This document shows, one piece after another, positions 35,254 to 47,980 of a DNA stretch of 64,000 nucleotides. Origin of the DNA: Turnera subulata (lineage: Eukaryota > Streptophyta > Magnoliopsida > Malpighiales > Passifloraceae); the NCBI GenBank assembly GCA_028386065.3, contig JAKUCV010000197.1, positions 12,004 through 76,003 on the forward strand. Direction: 5' to 3'. The position numbers and the translations under genes were made by a program. A model generated the notes under the pieces. That model was given only the letters and a program-made list of their open reading frames with translations. It did not search any database and was not told the origin of the DNA. How positions within the stretch are numbered: the first letter of the stretch is position 1; the number at the start of each line of letters is the position of its first letter.

Positions 35254-36336
35254 TTTGATCTTTCTCTTCTCTTCTCTTCTCTTCTCCGTCCACAAAAAGC
35301 TTCTTCACCGATCTCCCAACTCTTTTAGTGGCTACTGTTGCAATGTTGTGTGCTTTCTCCTCTTTACAACAAAAAAATGGGCTTTACTGTAAAGCCTGTG
35401 AAGAAAACTATGCTCCGTGGGCTGGTCAGGATTCAATTAAGCCCAAATGGGGATTCCACTCGCTTTCACATTGAATTGCACTGAACCTGTTGAAGAGTTA
35501 TCTTGACAATTTTAAAATAAGCAGCTCGTTAGCCTGATTCCCATATCCCCCACCGGTCTCAATATGGGACAAAAACAAAGTAAAAGCCAAAACAAAAACG
35601 TAGAAAAACAATGAAGATTTGCTTACGCAGACAACAATCACTTGTCAGACTACTTATACATTAAACAATACTGGCTTTTGTGTGAACAGAAATTGCACAA
35701 ACAACAAAATCAGGAGTAGATTCTTTTGTATGTTTTGGGTTTTGATAAGAACAAAATCAACAGTTGAAAAGTATATATTATAACACAAAAAACCATTTCC
35801 AAAGTCTGGAGGAAGATTATTTGGCCCAAAAAAGAAAACAAAAAGCCTGGAGGAAGAAGCTGAAAGATGTAAGCAAAGCGCAGAGTTTAGGTTACTACTT
35901 TGTTGACCACTTTTAAAAGAAACCAAAACACAAAACCCAACAGCAGCAACAACCGCTTCCTGATAATAATCCATGTCGATGATGAGGATGATGATGATTC
36001 TACATTCCTCCTATATTCCCGTTTCTTCCCATCTCATTAGTCATCACTCCTCCGTGTCCTTTTCCTCTGCTCTCCAGTCTCCACGTTATCTTCAATGGCC
36101 ACATTCTCAAGCTTTTTTTTCTTCTCCTCCTCCTCGGAAAACGAGGCCACAAGCCCACAAACAATTACTACCCTTTTTGCTCCATTTTTTATCTCTCTCT
36201 ATAAAGCTTAAAGCCCATGCACTATTAATTCCTCTTTCGCTTTCAAGCAAAAAAAACTCACACTACCCCCTGTTAATAATTTCAATATCCCCCCATATAT
36301 AGCATACCCACCATAAGAAATTGCCATTTCGCGGCC
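35254..36336. promoter_or_regulatory. Bidirectional spacer between APC15-like and C2/GRAM genes
   Basis: The two genes are head to head 1.08 kb apart. For the plus-strand gene, CTATAAAG at 36199-36205 lies about 135 bp before the start codon; another TATATA occurs near 36295. CT-rich leader sequence (35258-35285) precedes the minus-strand start. Confidence 0.5.
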
Positions 36337-39300
36337 ATGAAGCTATACGTGTACGTCTTGCAAGCCAAGGACTTGCCTGCAACGGTGAGGGACACGTACG
36401 TGAAGCTGAGAGTTGGGAAACACAAGTCCAAGACCCGAACTTGGAAAAACAACAACAGCAATACCGACCCTGTCTGGAACGAGGAGTTCGTGTTCAGGGT
36501 GCGTGGCAAGCATGAGGAAGGCCTAAGCGTTTCGGTGTTTGGTCATGTCCATGATGATCTCGGGCTGTTTAGCGGGTCTGGGGATTTAGTGGGTCGGGTC
36601 TGGATTCCGTTTTGGGAGGTCTCCGCGGAGCAAAATCAGAGCTTCCCTCCTACTTGGTACTCTCTCCAAAAACCAGCGACTGGCAAGTTTGTCAACGTGG
36701 ATTGTGGTTCGTGTTCTTGATGCTTACCCCTTTCTTCGGTTTTCCTATATAGCTAGTGTTTGTTTTATTTTGTTTAGGGATTTTGTTTGGCGTGATTGGT
36801 GAGATATATATATATGTGAATTAATTTTTCGAGTGCAAGTTTGACACTTTGAATAGAAGAGGAGCAAATTCTTGTCAAAATGTTTCAGGCACGAGTAGAG
36901 AATCAAATTCTAACTTGTGAATAGTGTCTTCTTAATTTCATGCTTTGCCACTGTTGTGTTATAAGTAGATATCGAATCCATCAGCTTTCAAGGGAATTCT
37001 GATGGTATGATATGAATGTTTCAGGCATGATGTTTGTAGAGAATCAGGGGAATTCTTCATCGTAGCGTAATCATATTCATTTTATTGAGGATTTGAGATG
37101 ATTTAACTTTTACATTACATCACTGGATATACCCCTGGTATTAGGATATGTATTTCCTAATGTTTAGTAATGAATACCTCTAATGAAAAAGAGAGAAAAA
37201 GAAAATCTTTTTACAGTACAGGGGATTCTTTCTAAATAAGAAACCTCGAATACTTATTCATCATTTTTCTTTCTAAATTCTAGTTTCCATCGAAAGGAAA
37301 CTTACTCTGAAGTGACATCTTTCCTAAGTGGTTCTTTGATCATACAGAAGCATTGTGGTCTAGAGCATTTGCAACTTCATTGCACGATCTAGAGTCTATT
37401 CCAAAAGAGTACGGAAAGACTAAAATCCTTAATTGTGTAGTTGTTATCTTTCTCTCACGCGTACGTATTCTTGATGTTTGTTCTTGATATATTCCCCTAT
37501 TGCTTAAGTATAGTATAAGTATATTATTAATTTCTTTCCGTATATATATCATTGTATTAGGGCTATAGAGTTGAAACTTTTCTTCTCTTAAAACATCCGA
37601 TTTGAGGTTTTCTCCACCGTTCTCTTGGATTCACACCAGCTGGACAATGCATACATCTATGACTTTTGTCCATTGACATCAGTGTTAGAGATTGATAAAC
37701 TTCAAATAAATTTGATTAGTTTCCCCTTCTTCCTTTTGGCTTTTGCAAAGCCGGTTGTAAATCAGCTGCAAGGCTGAATAGGGGATTTTAGTTTTTGATG
37801 CATATCCAGTGTGTGAGTTGCTCAATCTTTTTGGTGTGCTACCTCATGACGAGATTGACATATTGTCTTCAATTTCTGCCTATTCTATGGACACAAGTTG
37901 TGCATGTATCCTTCACTTGAAGGCCATACTCTCTTATTTGGCATTGCATCTATTACATCTTTGTGTTTGCAGGGAAAATTCTTCTCACTCTCTCACTGTG
38001 CGGGAAAAACAGTCCCAGTAACTTGCAGTTTGCACATTCAAATGTCAATAAGGAAAAGTGTGAGGAAATAAACGGACTAGATATGCCAGTTAATAAAATG
38101 TTTTGCCCCAGGCCTCAAAGCCTAAAGGTGACAGAAGGGAAGAAATTGATGAAGTCAATCACAAGCCGTTTGGAGAGGGTTTTCCATAAGAATTCTGATA
38201 ACTCAAGAACTGATTCATTTCGGTCTACGGAGTTGGGCAGTTCATCATCCGATTATGAGGATAGTGAGCAACCATGTAATTGTAGCTTCGAGGAAGCTAT
38301 TGAAATCATGAGCTTGAGGAATGCTGAAGAAATGCCAGAGAAACTCCAGGGTGGCACTCTTGTTGATCAGACATATGTGGTGCCAGCAAGTCGCCTGATT
38401 ATGTTACTTTTTGCACCTGACTCGCAGTTTAGGAGAGACCTAGCAGAAATGCAGGGAACAACAGATATTGAAGAGGGCCCCTGGACTTGGAAGTCAGATG
38501 CGATGTATTGTCTAGCACGGACCATTTCCTACACAAAAGCTGCAACGAAGTTGGTTAAGGCTGTTAGAGCCATCGAGGAGCAAACTTTTATAAAGGCAGA
38601 TGGTCAGGAATTTGCAATATTGGCAACTGTTAGCACCCCAGATGCTCCATATGGAAATACATTCACTATTGAGTTGCTATACACAATAGGTCCCGGACCA
38701 AGATTATCTTCGGGAGAAGAATCTTCCCACCTGGTAATATCTTGGGGTATTAATTTTCGGCAAAGCACAATGATGAAAGGCATGATCGCAGGAGGTGCAA
38801 GGCAGGGACTAAAAGACAGCTTTGATCAGCTTGCGAACTTATTGGCTCGAAATTGTAAGATATGGGATCAGGTGGATACACCGGAGAAGGACCATATATT
38901 GGCAAATATGGAAGCAGAACACCAATCAGATTGGGAACTAGCATATCAGTACTTTTGGAATTTCAGTCTCTTATCGACCATTGTTATGGTCTTGTATGTC
39001 ATTGCACACATTCTACTTTGTGAGCCAAGCAAAGTGCAAGGTTTGGAATTTCTTGGTCTTGACTTACCAGACAGTTTCGGACAGTTTTTCATTTGTGCAG
39101 TTCTAATCACACAGCTGCAACGTGCTTATGACATGGTGTCACATTTTATACAAGCTAGGTTGCAGAGAGGTAACACTCATATCCTCTGCATCATATTTAC
39201 TAGTTTTAAGTATACAAACAATGAGATTCTTGTTACCTCTCTTACTACTTCCCATGTTTCACTATCTTGGTATCATTTTCAATAGCAAGTGATCATGGCA

Positions 39301-42114
39301 TCAGAGCCCAAGGGGATGGATGGGTTCTTACCGTGGCATTAATAGAGGGAAGCAACTTATCATCCTTAGATTCAACAGGGTTATCTGATCCCTATGTGGT
39401 GTTAACTTGCAATGGTAAAACAAAAACGAGCTCTGTTCAGCTCCAAACTAGCGATCCCCAATGGAACGGTAAGTCTTTTTCATATGTGGATTCTTTGCTG
39501 TAATTTATGTACCTATAAAGGTAAGACCATGTTTAAGGTATGATGCAGACATACTGGAGTTTGATGCAATGGATGAACCACCTTCAGTTCTAGATGTTGA
39601 GGTTTTTGATTTTGACGGTCCATTTGACCAGGCCACCTCACTTGGGCATGCTGAGATCAATTTTTTGAAATACACATCAACTGAACTGGCAGACATGTGG
39701 GTATCCCTCGAGGGGAAGCTTGCTCAGTCTTCTCAGTCAAAATTGCATCTGAGAATATTTGTAGACAATACCAAGGGTGTTGAAACAATTAAGGAGTATT
39801 TGACGAAGATGGAAAAGGAAGTTGGAAAGAAGGTAAACATGTACATATTACTTTTGAATTAAGTTAAAATCAGAAGGTGCTATATTATCGATATCTATTC
39901 CTACTGGGATGGTAATCCATGGTGTTAGTTAAATTTGTTTGCTTCCTTTTTTACATGTGCATAAGTTTCCGCTATATCCTAGATATTTTATTCTTTATAG
40001 ATTAGTTTATGATTATCTTCTTTTCTGGGTATTGTGACAGTTGAACATACGATCACCTCACAGAAACTCGATGTTCCAGAAACTGTTTGGCTTGCCACCA
40101 GAAGAATTCCTTATCAGCGACTATACATGCCACTTGAGGAGAAAAATCCCTCTGCAGGTGCTATATATTGTTTTTTTTCTTTATGGTAAGGTGCTATATA
40201 TTGTTTCCATAACGTAGCATACTGTCTTGAAAAAAATTGATTGCTGGGATAGCCATCTTAATTGGGTTGTTCCATTGTGTAATGCAAACTTTAATTTGAA
40301 TGTGGGCTGTTTAATATGGAACTCCCACTTTGTTTAAAACCTTCTAGTTTTCTAAAAGATTCTGAAGCAAGATGTAATAGCATCCACATTAAAATAGCTT
40401 TATATTACTATTTCTCTTTGTAGTTTCATTTGCAGGAATCTACCGCTTGGAACTTATATGTTGCTTATATTACAGGGGAAGGTTTTCTTATCCGCAAGAA
40501 TTTTTGGGTTTTATGCGAATTTGTTTGGACATAAAACCAAATTCTTCTTCCTTTGGGAAGATATTGAAGACATCCAAGTGCTTCCCCCTTCACTTTCATC
40601 TGTTGGTAGCCCTTCGCTGGTCATAACCCTGCGGAAGGGTAAAGGTCTTGAAGCGAGGGACTGGGCAAAATCTCATGATGAAGAAGGGAGGCTGAGATTC
40701 CACTTTCAATCATTTGTGTCATTCAGTGTTGCTAGCAGGTATCAGTGATATAAAAATTTTTTTTTGCACTTGATTCGAGGGGTATATTCCTTCATTAAAT
40801 TAATGGATTTGTAATGTTGTATCAACAGGACAATTATGGCCTTGTGGAGATCAAAAATACCAACCGCCGAGCAGAAAGGGAAATTTGCTGAAGATCAGCT
40901 GCTGCAGGATCAAGATAAAAAACCTATTTTGTTAGAGCAGCTGCTGGATCAAGATAAAAGACCCATCATGCTAGAAGATCCAGGATGCATTTTACAAGTT
41001 GAAGATGCTAAGATGTCAAAAATTTATTCTGCTGAACTTCCAACTGGTGTAAGTAATCACTCTGACTCATTTACCTCTTCATTTCCTTTATAAGCGTGCT
41101 AGGATCGCACCAGCGGAAGGGTTTTGTTATCCGAAGCCCATTCTAATAAAAAGGATGCCTTGGGATTGAGGACAGGAAATTGATACACATTTTCCTGTTA
41201 GATTATGTCCTGGGTATGGTTGTAGGTGCAAGTGCCTTGTAACTTGGTGCAGTTGTGCAATTCATCCTCAAGCTGTTTGTATGACAAACTGGTCAAAATT
41301 GAATTTTACAATTATAGTCGAGGCTATCATTAACAGATATAAGTAAAGGACTCGGCAAACTTATCGCCGTTGCTCTCTCTTTGCTGCAGAGAATAGTCCA
41401 GATGCTTCAGAGTACTGTTCTATCAGTTTTTTGGAGATTCTGCTGCTATCTCTTTTACATTGTTCACGTTCATCATTGCTAGTCATATAATTTGATGAAC
41501 TTGTTCATTGGTGCTAAAACTATTGTTTGTTTAGTTGCAAACACTAATGGAAGTCTTTGGAGGAGGAACAATGGAGCTTAAAATCATGGAGAAGTCTGGA
41601 TTTCTTGATTATGTAACCACTCCATGGGAAGCAGTCAAGACCGGTGTTTATGAACGCCATCGCTCCTATAGGTTCACCCGCCATGTTTCGATCTTCGGAG
41701 GGGAAGTCACCTGCACACAACAAAAATCTCCCCTTGAAAATGATAGGGGATGGATCATTAATGAAGTGATGGTGCTCCACGATGTACCATGTGGTGATCA
41801 CTTTTGTGTACGTTGCCTTTTGGTTTCTTGATCTTTATCCATTTCTGGAAACTATGCACTTGTTTGATTCTGCTCTTTTCTTATTCTCCCTGTACTTGCA
41901 GGTGAATATGAAGTATCTGGTTGAGAAATCTTCCCTTGATCATGGTGCATGCAAGTTGGATGTTTATATTGGAGTAACCTGGTTGAAGAGTACCAAGTTC
42001 CAGCAGAGAATCACTCGAAATGTTACCGACAAATTCACCCAAATAATGACTGATATGTTTAAACTGGCTGAGAGAGAAATTTTGACTGCATCTCGACTGG
42101 ATAGTTTCATTTGA
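36337..42114 (+). CDS. C2 and GRAM domain-containing protein (C2-VASt-C2-GRAM-VASt), 1039 aa, 9 exons
   Basis: Exons 36337-36706, 37973-39169, 39286-39468, 39549-39832, 40041-40157, 40476-40738, 40829-41048, 41535-41807 and 41902-42114 join in phase, all GT-AG. Order: C2 domain (1-115, MKLYVYVLQAKDLPATVRDT); VASt domain (about 240-420, LQGGTLVDQTYVVPASRLIM); hydrophobic segment (FSLLSTIVMVLYVIAHILL, about 450-470); second C2 (525-650, TGLSDPYVVLTCNGKTKTSS); GRAM (about 695-800, MFQKLFGLPPEEFLISDYTC, FFLWEDIEDIQV); second VASt (about 885-1035). The Arabidopsis relatives At1g03370 and At5g50170 have this layout. C2 and GRAM bind phospholipids, and VASt domains bind sterols or lipids at membrane contacts, so a lipid-sensing or transfer role is inferred. 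The exon 7/8 junction has an unconventional but phase-consistent GTACGT donor at 41808. Confidence 0.93.
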
Positions 42115-43517
42115 CAAATATTTGTGCAGGAAGAAAATTCTGTTTGCAGTTCAACTGCATAGCTCATAAGTGTATCCATTCCCCTTAGAAGCTGTCAATA
42201 GTTTTAACTTTGAACAATCATTTTCTTCTACTTCTCAATATACAAAAGGAAAAATTTAAGTGTCTTCTGCTATTGTCTTGCAATTACCGAACATTCAACG
42301 TCATATGCCCGTCTTCACGAGCACTCCACATTGTTAATTTTTAAACTATTTTTTTTTTAAAAAAAGGAATAAGAATAGGAAAGCTACGCTTGAGACTTTA
42401 TGTAGATAAACCTGGTACTCAGTAATTGTAAAAGTTAAAATTTATTACATTTCCAATATTTGGAGTAGCCTGTCTATCGGAATTTTTTCCACACAGTAGT
42501 TGACTTGTCTCTAAGGTTGGGCCATTTAATATTTGTCGAAAATCAACATTGTTGTGATTGGGCTGGTTAAGCATGAAGTACGAAACATTTTGAGAGCCAT
42601 CGTGCAATACTATAAAATGCTTCATAAGTTTGTAAAAATTTCAGTCAATTTTAATTTTAGACATAAAAAATTAAAGAATGTCTATGTGTCTTATAAACTA
42701 TCAATTAAAAATATCAAATGTGCTTTTATAATAATTTAATTTATAATAAATATTTTTTTTATGAATATCAAATCTTAATAGCATCTCACATGATGTAAAA
42801 CACATCAAGTCATTTAAAAGCTTACATTTAAGTTACATATCAAAAATTACAATAGTAACTTGCCAGTACAAAAAAAAAATATGTTTTCTTTTACTTTTTT
42901 ATGAGAAAATTAATCATCCTTGCTTTGAATTTATATTAGTATTTATATCAGGTCAGGCATACTACTGATTGTTTGTAATTTATGACTTTCTACTTTTTTT
43001 TTGGCTATTTTCGTAGTCCGAGCTTTTCTAGAGATTTAAACTGGTTGACGCCAATAGTAATTTCTTTCTTCTTGTAACTCCTCATTACATTTATTCCCAT
43101 TTCCATATCTTTTCATCCCTCAAGTAATTCCTATCTTTCATCTTATATTTTCTTTGCTTTTAATACTCCCCTCCTCTTTTGGATTGGTCTCGTCTATAAA
43201 AATACGAGCTTTGTCAACGTTTTTTCATCGGTTCTCTTTATTTCACCCACTGTCTCATCACACTCTTTTTCTCACACTACTAATAACCTGAGTTCCCTAA
43301 GCGCCTAACAACGGAGATCATCGAACCGAGTGGGACTCACATCGTCAGGTAATAATCTCTAAACCTTGCAACAAACTCTGCGATGTAGTGCATTTTATAT
43401 AGCTCTCTTCGGGGCGGAGCGAGAAGCCCAGTTCAGGGAGGCCAAATTGTCCAAATTTTTTAGAAGAGCCCCAAATTGTCAAATTTGTGTAAAAAATCAA
43501 CATTTGCAGGACTCAAA
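42115..43517. other. Intergenic with a possible leader region
   Basis: No gene that I can support. Around 43250-43349 there is a CT-rich then GC-balanced stretch followed by GTAATAAT, which looks like an untranslated first exon with a splice donor, possibly of the relic gene continuing at 43510. Confidence 0.4.
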
Positions 43518-44288
43518 CTAACGTTTAGGGATGGCAATGGGTGCCTGTAAACGGGGAATCCGTGGGGAATCCCCGAATGGGGAACGGGGATGGGGGTAAT
43601 TTTTCCCCCACGGGGGCGGGGATGGGGGACATTTTGGCCCCGTGGGGAATTTGATAACGGGGCAGGGAGCGCTCCTCCCGACCCGCGGGGACCCCGAAAT
43701 AAGTGAAAATACAAAATTACCCTTCAACCACAATCCAATTAATATATACATCAATAATAAAATATGTTTTTATTCTTTTCTTCCCTTTACATATTAAAAT
43801 TAATATATATGTCTTTCTTTCTTTCATCTTGGTAGATCTAATAGAGCATTCTATTGATAAGATTTTGGTTTTTGTGATTTCTTATTCACGCTAATTATAC
43901 TTATACTATGCAGCAGGTCCTATTTTTTCCCAAGTTGACACAATTATTTTTGATTTTCGTAAGAATCAACAAACCAATAAGTTAGAATTGGAGAGTAGGC
44001 AAAACTTTTGAGTTGCAATTGTAAATATATTGTACATTATTTTTATCTATGAAATTGGGAATGGATCCCCGTGGGGATCCGATGCCCCGCGGGGAACGGG
44101 GATGGGGGCATTTTTTCCCCCGAACGGGGAATGGGGGTGGGGATGGGGGAACATTTCGAAAACGGGGGTGGGGTGGGGAACCTTCCCCCGCGGGGACCCC
44201 GACCCATTGCCATCCCTACTAACGTTCCTCATGACCAACTTGTGAAACAAATTGCTGCTGTTATGCAGGAGAAGTTCACCAATTCTCG
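43510..44288 (+). pseudogene. Possible relic exon interrupted by the hAT MITE
   Basis: With the MITE and one duplication copy ignored, 43510-43525 plus 44227-44288 form an exon-like piece with an acceptor (TTTGCAG) and a donor (CG|GTAACA), open in one frame and reading NVPHDQLVKQIAAVMQEKF. Similar acceptor-led pieces start at 45171 (PRYGWAYSTMM) and 45370 (PKDYKPPISGHFTEEES), but the phases do not all fit. I do not recognise the protein. Confidence 0.3.
43526..44218. mobile_element. hAT-type MITE, 693 bp
   Basis: Terminal inverted repeats start TAGGGATGGCAATGGG and end CCCATTGCCATCCCTA, flanked by a perfect 8-bp duplication CTAACGTT (43518-43525, 44219-44226), the hAT signature. About 170 bp at each end are G-rich (left) or again G-rich with C-runs (right) and mutually complementary in part. 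There is no transposase, so it is non-autonomous. Confidence 0.9.
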
Positions 44289-44394
44289 GTAACAACCGAT
44301 CAATTACATTGTATTATTATTATGGAAAAAGCCCACAGTTGTGCAGGGTAATCTAAATTGGATAGCATTGTTATTATGATAAAGGTCCACAGTT

Positions 44395-44487
44395 CCACTG
44401 TAAGCGCTCGCTGAGCCCGGTGGTTTGCCCTGGCCCTGGACTGGGAGAGCCTCCCCTCAACCTAAACTTTAATCGACCAAAAAAAAG
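44395..44487 (+). mobile_element. Short SINE-like insertion, 93 bp
   Basis: Flanked by a 14-bp direct repeat AAAGGTCCACAGTT (44381-44394, 44488-44501) and ending in an A-rich tail, as expected of target-primed insertion. The body is GC-rich (GCTCGCTGAGCCCGGTGG...). I saw no clear tRNA-type promoter boxes, so it is probably a 5'-truncated SINE. Confidence 0.5.
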
Positions 44488-44501
44488 AAAGGTCCACAGT
44501 T

Positions 44502-45706
44502 GTAGAGGGTAATCTAAATTGGTTTGTAATTCATTTTGCTGCTCTGTATTTGACCTAAATGTTTGTCTGTCACCATTCGGTGTTTTAATGGTCAGAATAG
44601 TTTCTTTTTCTTAATTTGGAGTCTGAATAAACACTTTCTTGGCACATTCTCTCCGGAGTGATCGTTCATGTCTTCATAAACAACTCTAAAAATACTTAGT
44701 TGTTTTTTCTTTCTAGGTTCATCCATCATGTTTTTATTTATCAAGAAAAGCTACTGTAATGGAGAAATGTTTCAAATGCGGGATTTATTTGTTATGGTAC
44801 AAATTTATTACAACTACACCCTTGCTTGCTATAGCCACATGTTTTCTGTTGAAAAATTTTAGGTATTCAAGTTCAACTGCTTAGTAAAGATTTGGTGACT
44901 GGTGTTAAAAATTATAATCTTGCTACAGTTCAAATTATAATCTTTCTACTAGAACACTCAAGTTTTCAATGTAGTATTTACAAGTAACTTTACAGATTTG
45001 TATGATGAATATGTTTTTTTGGATAAAATTAATGATTTTCCAAAACCTACCATTCTAAACAAACCAAACAATGTGTTTTGACATGTTGAAATTTGATATC
45101 CTGAACTGTGGGTTGACGCAAATCGTGAATGTATCCAATTAAATTGACTAATTACGTTTTTGTTTCAGCCCAAGATATGGATGGGCCTACTCTACAATGA
45201 TGATGCGGTATACTGCAATTTTTGTATTGTTCCTCATAGCTTGTTTATGTATTTCTTCACTTTAGTTTTCTCTCACATGTAAGTTTTGTTATTCCACTGT
45301 AAATATGCTTTTGATCACTGAATGAATTGAACCCTGAAATTTCTACTATACATTGTTTTGATCTTGCAGCCTAAAGATTATAAGCCTCCAATCTCCGGGC
45401 ACTTCACAGAAGAAGAATCCCGTAAGTCATGGATGACTCATTGGAGGATGATGGAGGTTGGCAATTTCAACAGCAAGACTTTTGAATTAAAGTTCGGGAT
45501 TGAATATTTTTTTTGCTTGCGTTAAATTTACATCTACAGTAAGTTTAATTTCAATTTCTGTTCATCTGACAGTAGCGGATCCACGGTGTAGTCATTGTAG
45601 GCATATGACTACACTGATCTTCCAAATCTTCTAATAAATTATAAGATTATTTCTCTTTTTAAAAAAAATCTATTCTTTTTAGTTATTTTTTCTCTTATGT
45701 TTTCCT
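44502..45706. other. Intergenic / relic gene introns
   Basis: AT-rich with two acceptor-led, exon-like pieces (45171-45209, 45370-45420) discussed with the relic exon at 43510. Nothing else seen. Confidence 0.4.
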
Positions 45707-45716
45707 TTAAATAATC

Positions 45717-47643
45717 GGTAAAAAAGTTTTTTTATGTCCTTACACTTTGTTGTTTTCACATTTATTGTCCCTCCTCGTTTAATTTCACTCAACATGTCCT
45801 TGAACTTAAGATTTATCGGGCCACTATGTCCTTTTTACCTGCTATTACAGGTTGATTGTTATGGTACTGACACTTGTCTTGTGGGATCATGGGCTGTTCT
45901 TTTTTTAATCTTTCTTCTATTTTCTTATTAAAATAAATCAATTTTATAATAATAAAAAATAAATAAATCATAAACAAATATGTACTGTTGAATCTTTATT
46001 TTCTTACTTTTTATTTTAAATGTTTTAAATTCTTTTTTTAATAAGTAAATTTTTTATTTTTCCTTCACAAAAATATTCTAATATAATCAAAATATGATAT
46101 CAAAATTAGGAAAAAGAATTTATAATTTTCATAAATTATAAATAAATAAATGATATGGCTATTTTTTTATTGGCAAGCTAAAAATAGTGAGGTTATGGTG
46201 TACCCAATAGGATTTTTTTATTGGCAAGCTAAAAACACACTCCTGTACTCCACTCGCAATCAAACTATTACAAATAGACCTACCAACTTCATATTCTAAT
46301 ACTACAATTACAAAATGTGAACGATTTCCTTTTTTTCTTTATGCAGAATTTCATGTAGATATTTCTTCAAACAGTTGGCACGCATACCTCCTCAAGTAAC
46401 ATGATTAAGTCTTCAACAAACTTCAACGGTGTGGCTCAGGTTGGCATGGCCACAAAGGATTCATCCCAAGCTGACAAATCATCATCTGAATACTCACTTT
46501 CTCATCAACTCTCTCGAGAACTCTCCTGGGAAGCTATTCCTCTTTACCAATATGAAGGGCTTTGGCTCCCATGTGAGTTAGATATTCAAGACATTCAAGC
46601 CATCCAAACCCAGTTTCAAGGCAAGGGACGATGATGTTCTACTGGCATCCTCCATGAATCCCCTCCTCCACCCCAACTCCTCCTCCACTTCTTCCCAGAG
46701 GTTCTCCGCCAACTTGAAGTCAAAGCCCTCCATAATTGCCCACTCCAAGCCGCAGAAGTCTTGCTTCGTTGACCCCAAGAAATCGCCACCCCAAGTCTCG
46801 TGAACCGGATCTCGTCGTCAAGGCCGACAAATCGAGAGTAGTAGAAAGGACGGCGCTGCTGTGTTCGCAGGAGCTACCGTGAGTCATGGCGGCGCTCTTC
46901 GGGTTCCCCTCCACCGGCTGTAACAACAAGCTTAATGTCCTCGCCGTGGGTAAGTCACATCGGCCGGTCTCGTGTCCTCTCCTCCCTCTCGACTCTTCCC
47001 TCCCCTTTTTTTTTTAATTTTTTGTTGTTATGCCCAATTGCAGTTTTATCGTGTTCATTTTGTTGATGGGCTCATGGTGATAGATGGATATTAATGGTAG
47101 CTGTGTGTTGATTGTGGTGATTGAGGTTGGGTTGGATTTTTGGTATGGTTGGGGTTCGATGAAGCAAGGGAGAAGGGAGAAGCAGGGTGTGGCGAGATTG
47201 GGGAAGAAATCAGCGGCCGGTTTTTTGGCGACGGCGCTAGGAGGACAAGGGCGGAAGGTGGGTTGGCGTCGATGTGGAAACTGGAGGGGTGAGGCAATGG
47301 TGTTGGTTCGGTGCTGGTGGTTACCGAGCGAGGTTGGAACTTGGGAGTTGGGAGAGAGATGAGGAGCATGGGGGAGAGAAAATAAAAATGATTTATTTAA
47401 TTTAAATAAGAATTTTATAAATTAACTTTTTGGTAAAAGGAAAGGAAAAGAGAATAAAAAATTGGCAGCATGTGGCCTTCGTGACACGTGTCATCACCAT
47501 AGCATCTAACCGGCTGTAAAGAGTTAAAAGGACATGGTAGCCCGGTAAAATGTGAGTTCAGGGACATGTTGAGTGAAATTGAACGAAGAGGGACAACAAA
47601 TGCGAAATCGATAAAGTTTAAGGACAGAAAAAACTTTTTTACC
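45717..47643. mobile_element. Pack-MULE (Mutator-like element), 1927 bp
   Basis: Terminal inverted repeats of about 240 bp (45717-45955 and 47405-47643), beginning GGTAAAAAAGTTTTTT, are flanked by a perfect 10-bp duplication TTAAATAATC (45707-45716, 47644-47653), within the 9-11 bp range of MULEs. There is no transposase. The interior (46330-47370) is GC-richer than the surroundings and includes a sulfotransferase-derived piece plus at least one other exon-like fragment (ATGGCGGCGCTCTTCGGG near 46886, followed by a GTAAGT donor), so it has captured host gene parts. Confidence 0.9.
46401..46665 (+). pseudogene. Captured N-terminal fragment of a cytosolic sulfotransferase
   Basis: The frame from 46401 reads SRELSWEAIPLYQYEGLWLP and then QAIQTQFQ, the N-terminal signature of plant cytosolic sulfotransferases (SOT). 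After a small frameshift near 46625 the match resumes as RDDDVLLASSM, then stops exactly where the PAPS-binding motif (KSGTTW in the family) should follow; unrelated sequence continues. It therefore lacks the catalytic region. It lies inside the Pack-MULE and is a captured exon piece, not a working gene. Confidence 0.7.
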
Positions 47644-47980
47644 TTAAATAATCTCTATCTCTTTCATAATATTTTTAAGATCATTAATTATTCACTAGAT
47701 TTCTTCATTAATTTACTATCAATTAATTTTATTTCTATTTTCTTCCATTTATATAGATTTTAATTCTTTCCTTTATTATGATAATATAAATTTTGCCTTA
47801 TAATTTTTTTCTTTCTATATCTTTTTGGTCTCTTTTTCTTACTTTCTTTAGGTATGTTGTCCATATGTTAAAAAAATATATATATTTGATTTATAGTAAA
47901 CTAATTATTCATTATCTTCAAAATTAAAAAGAGAAATTATTACATAACAAATAAATCTATAACAAAATTCCTTAAGAATT

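Noticed and set aside
47084..47369. 92-residue frames on both strands within the Pack-MULE
   Set aside because: Overlapping opposite frames in GC-rich captured sequence; neither resembles a known protein.
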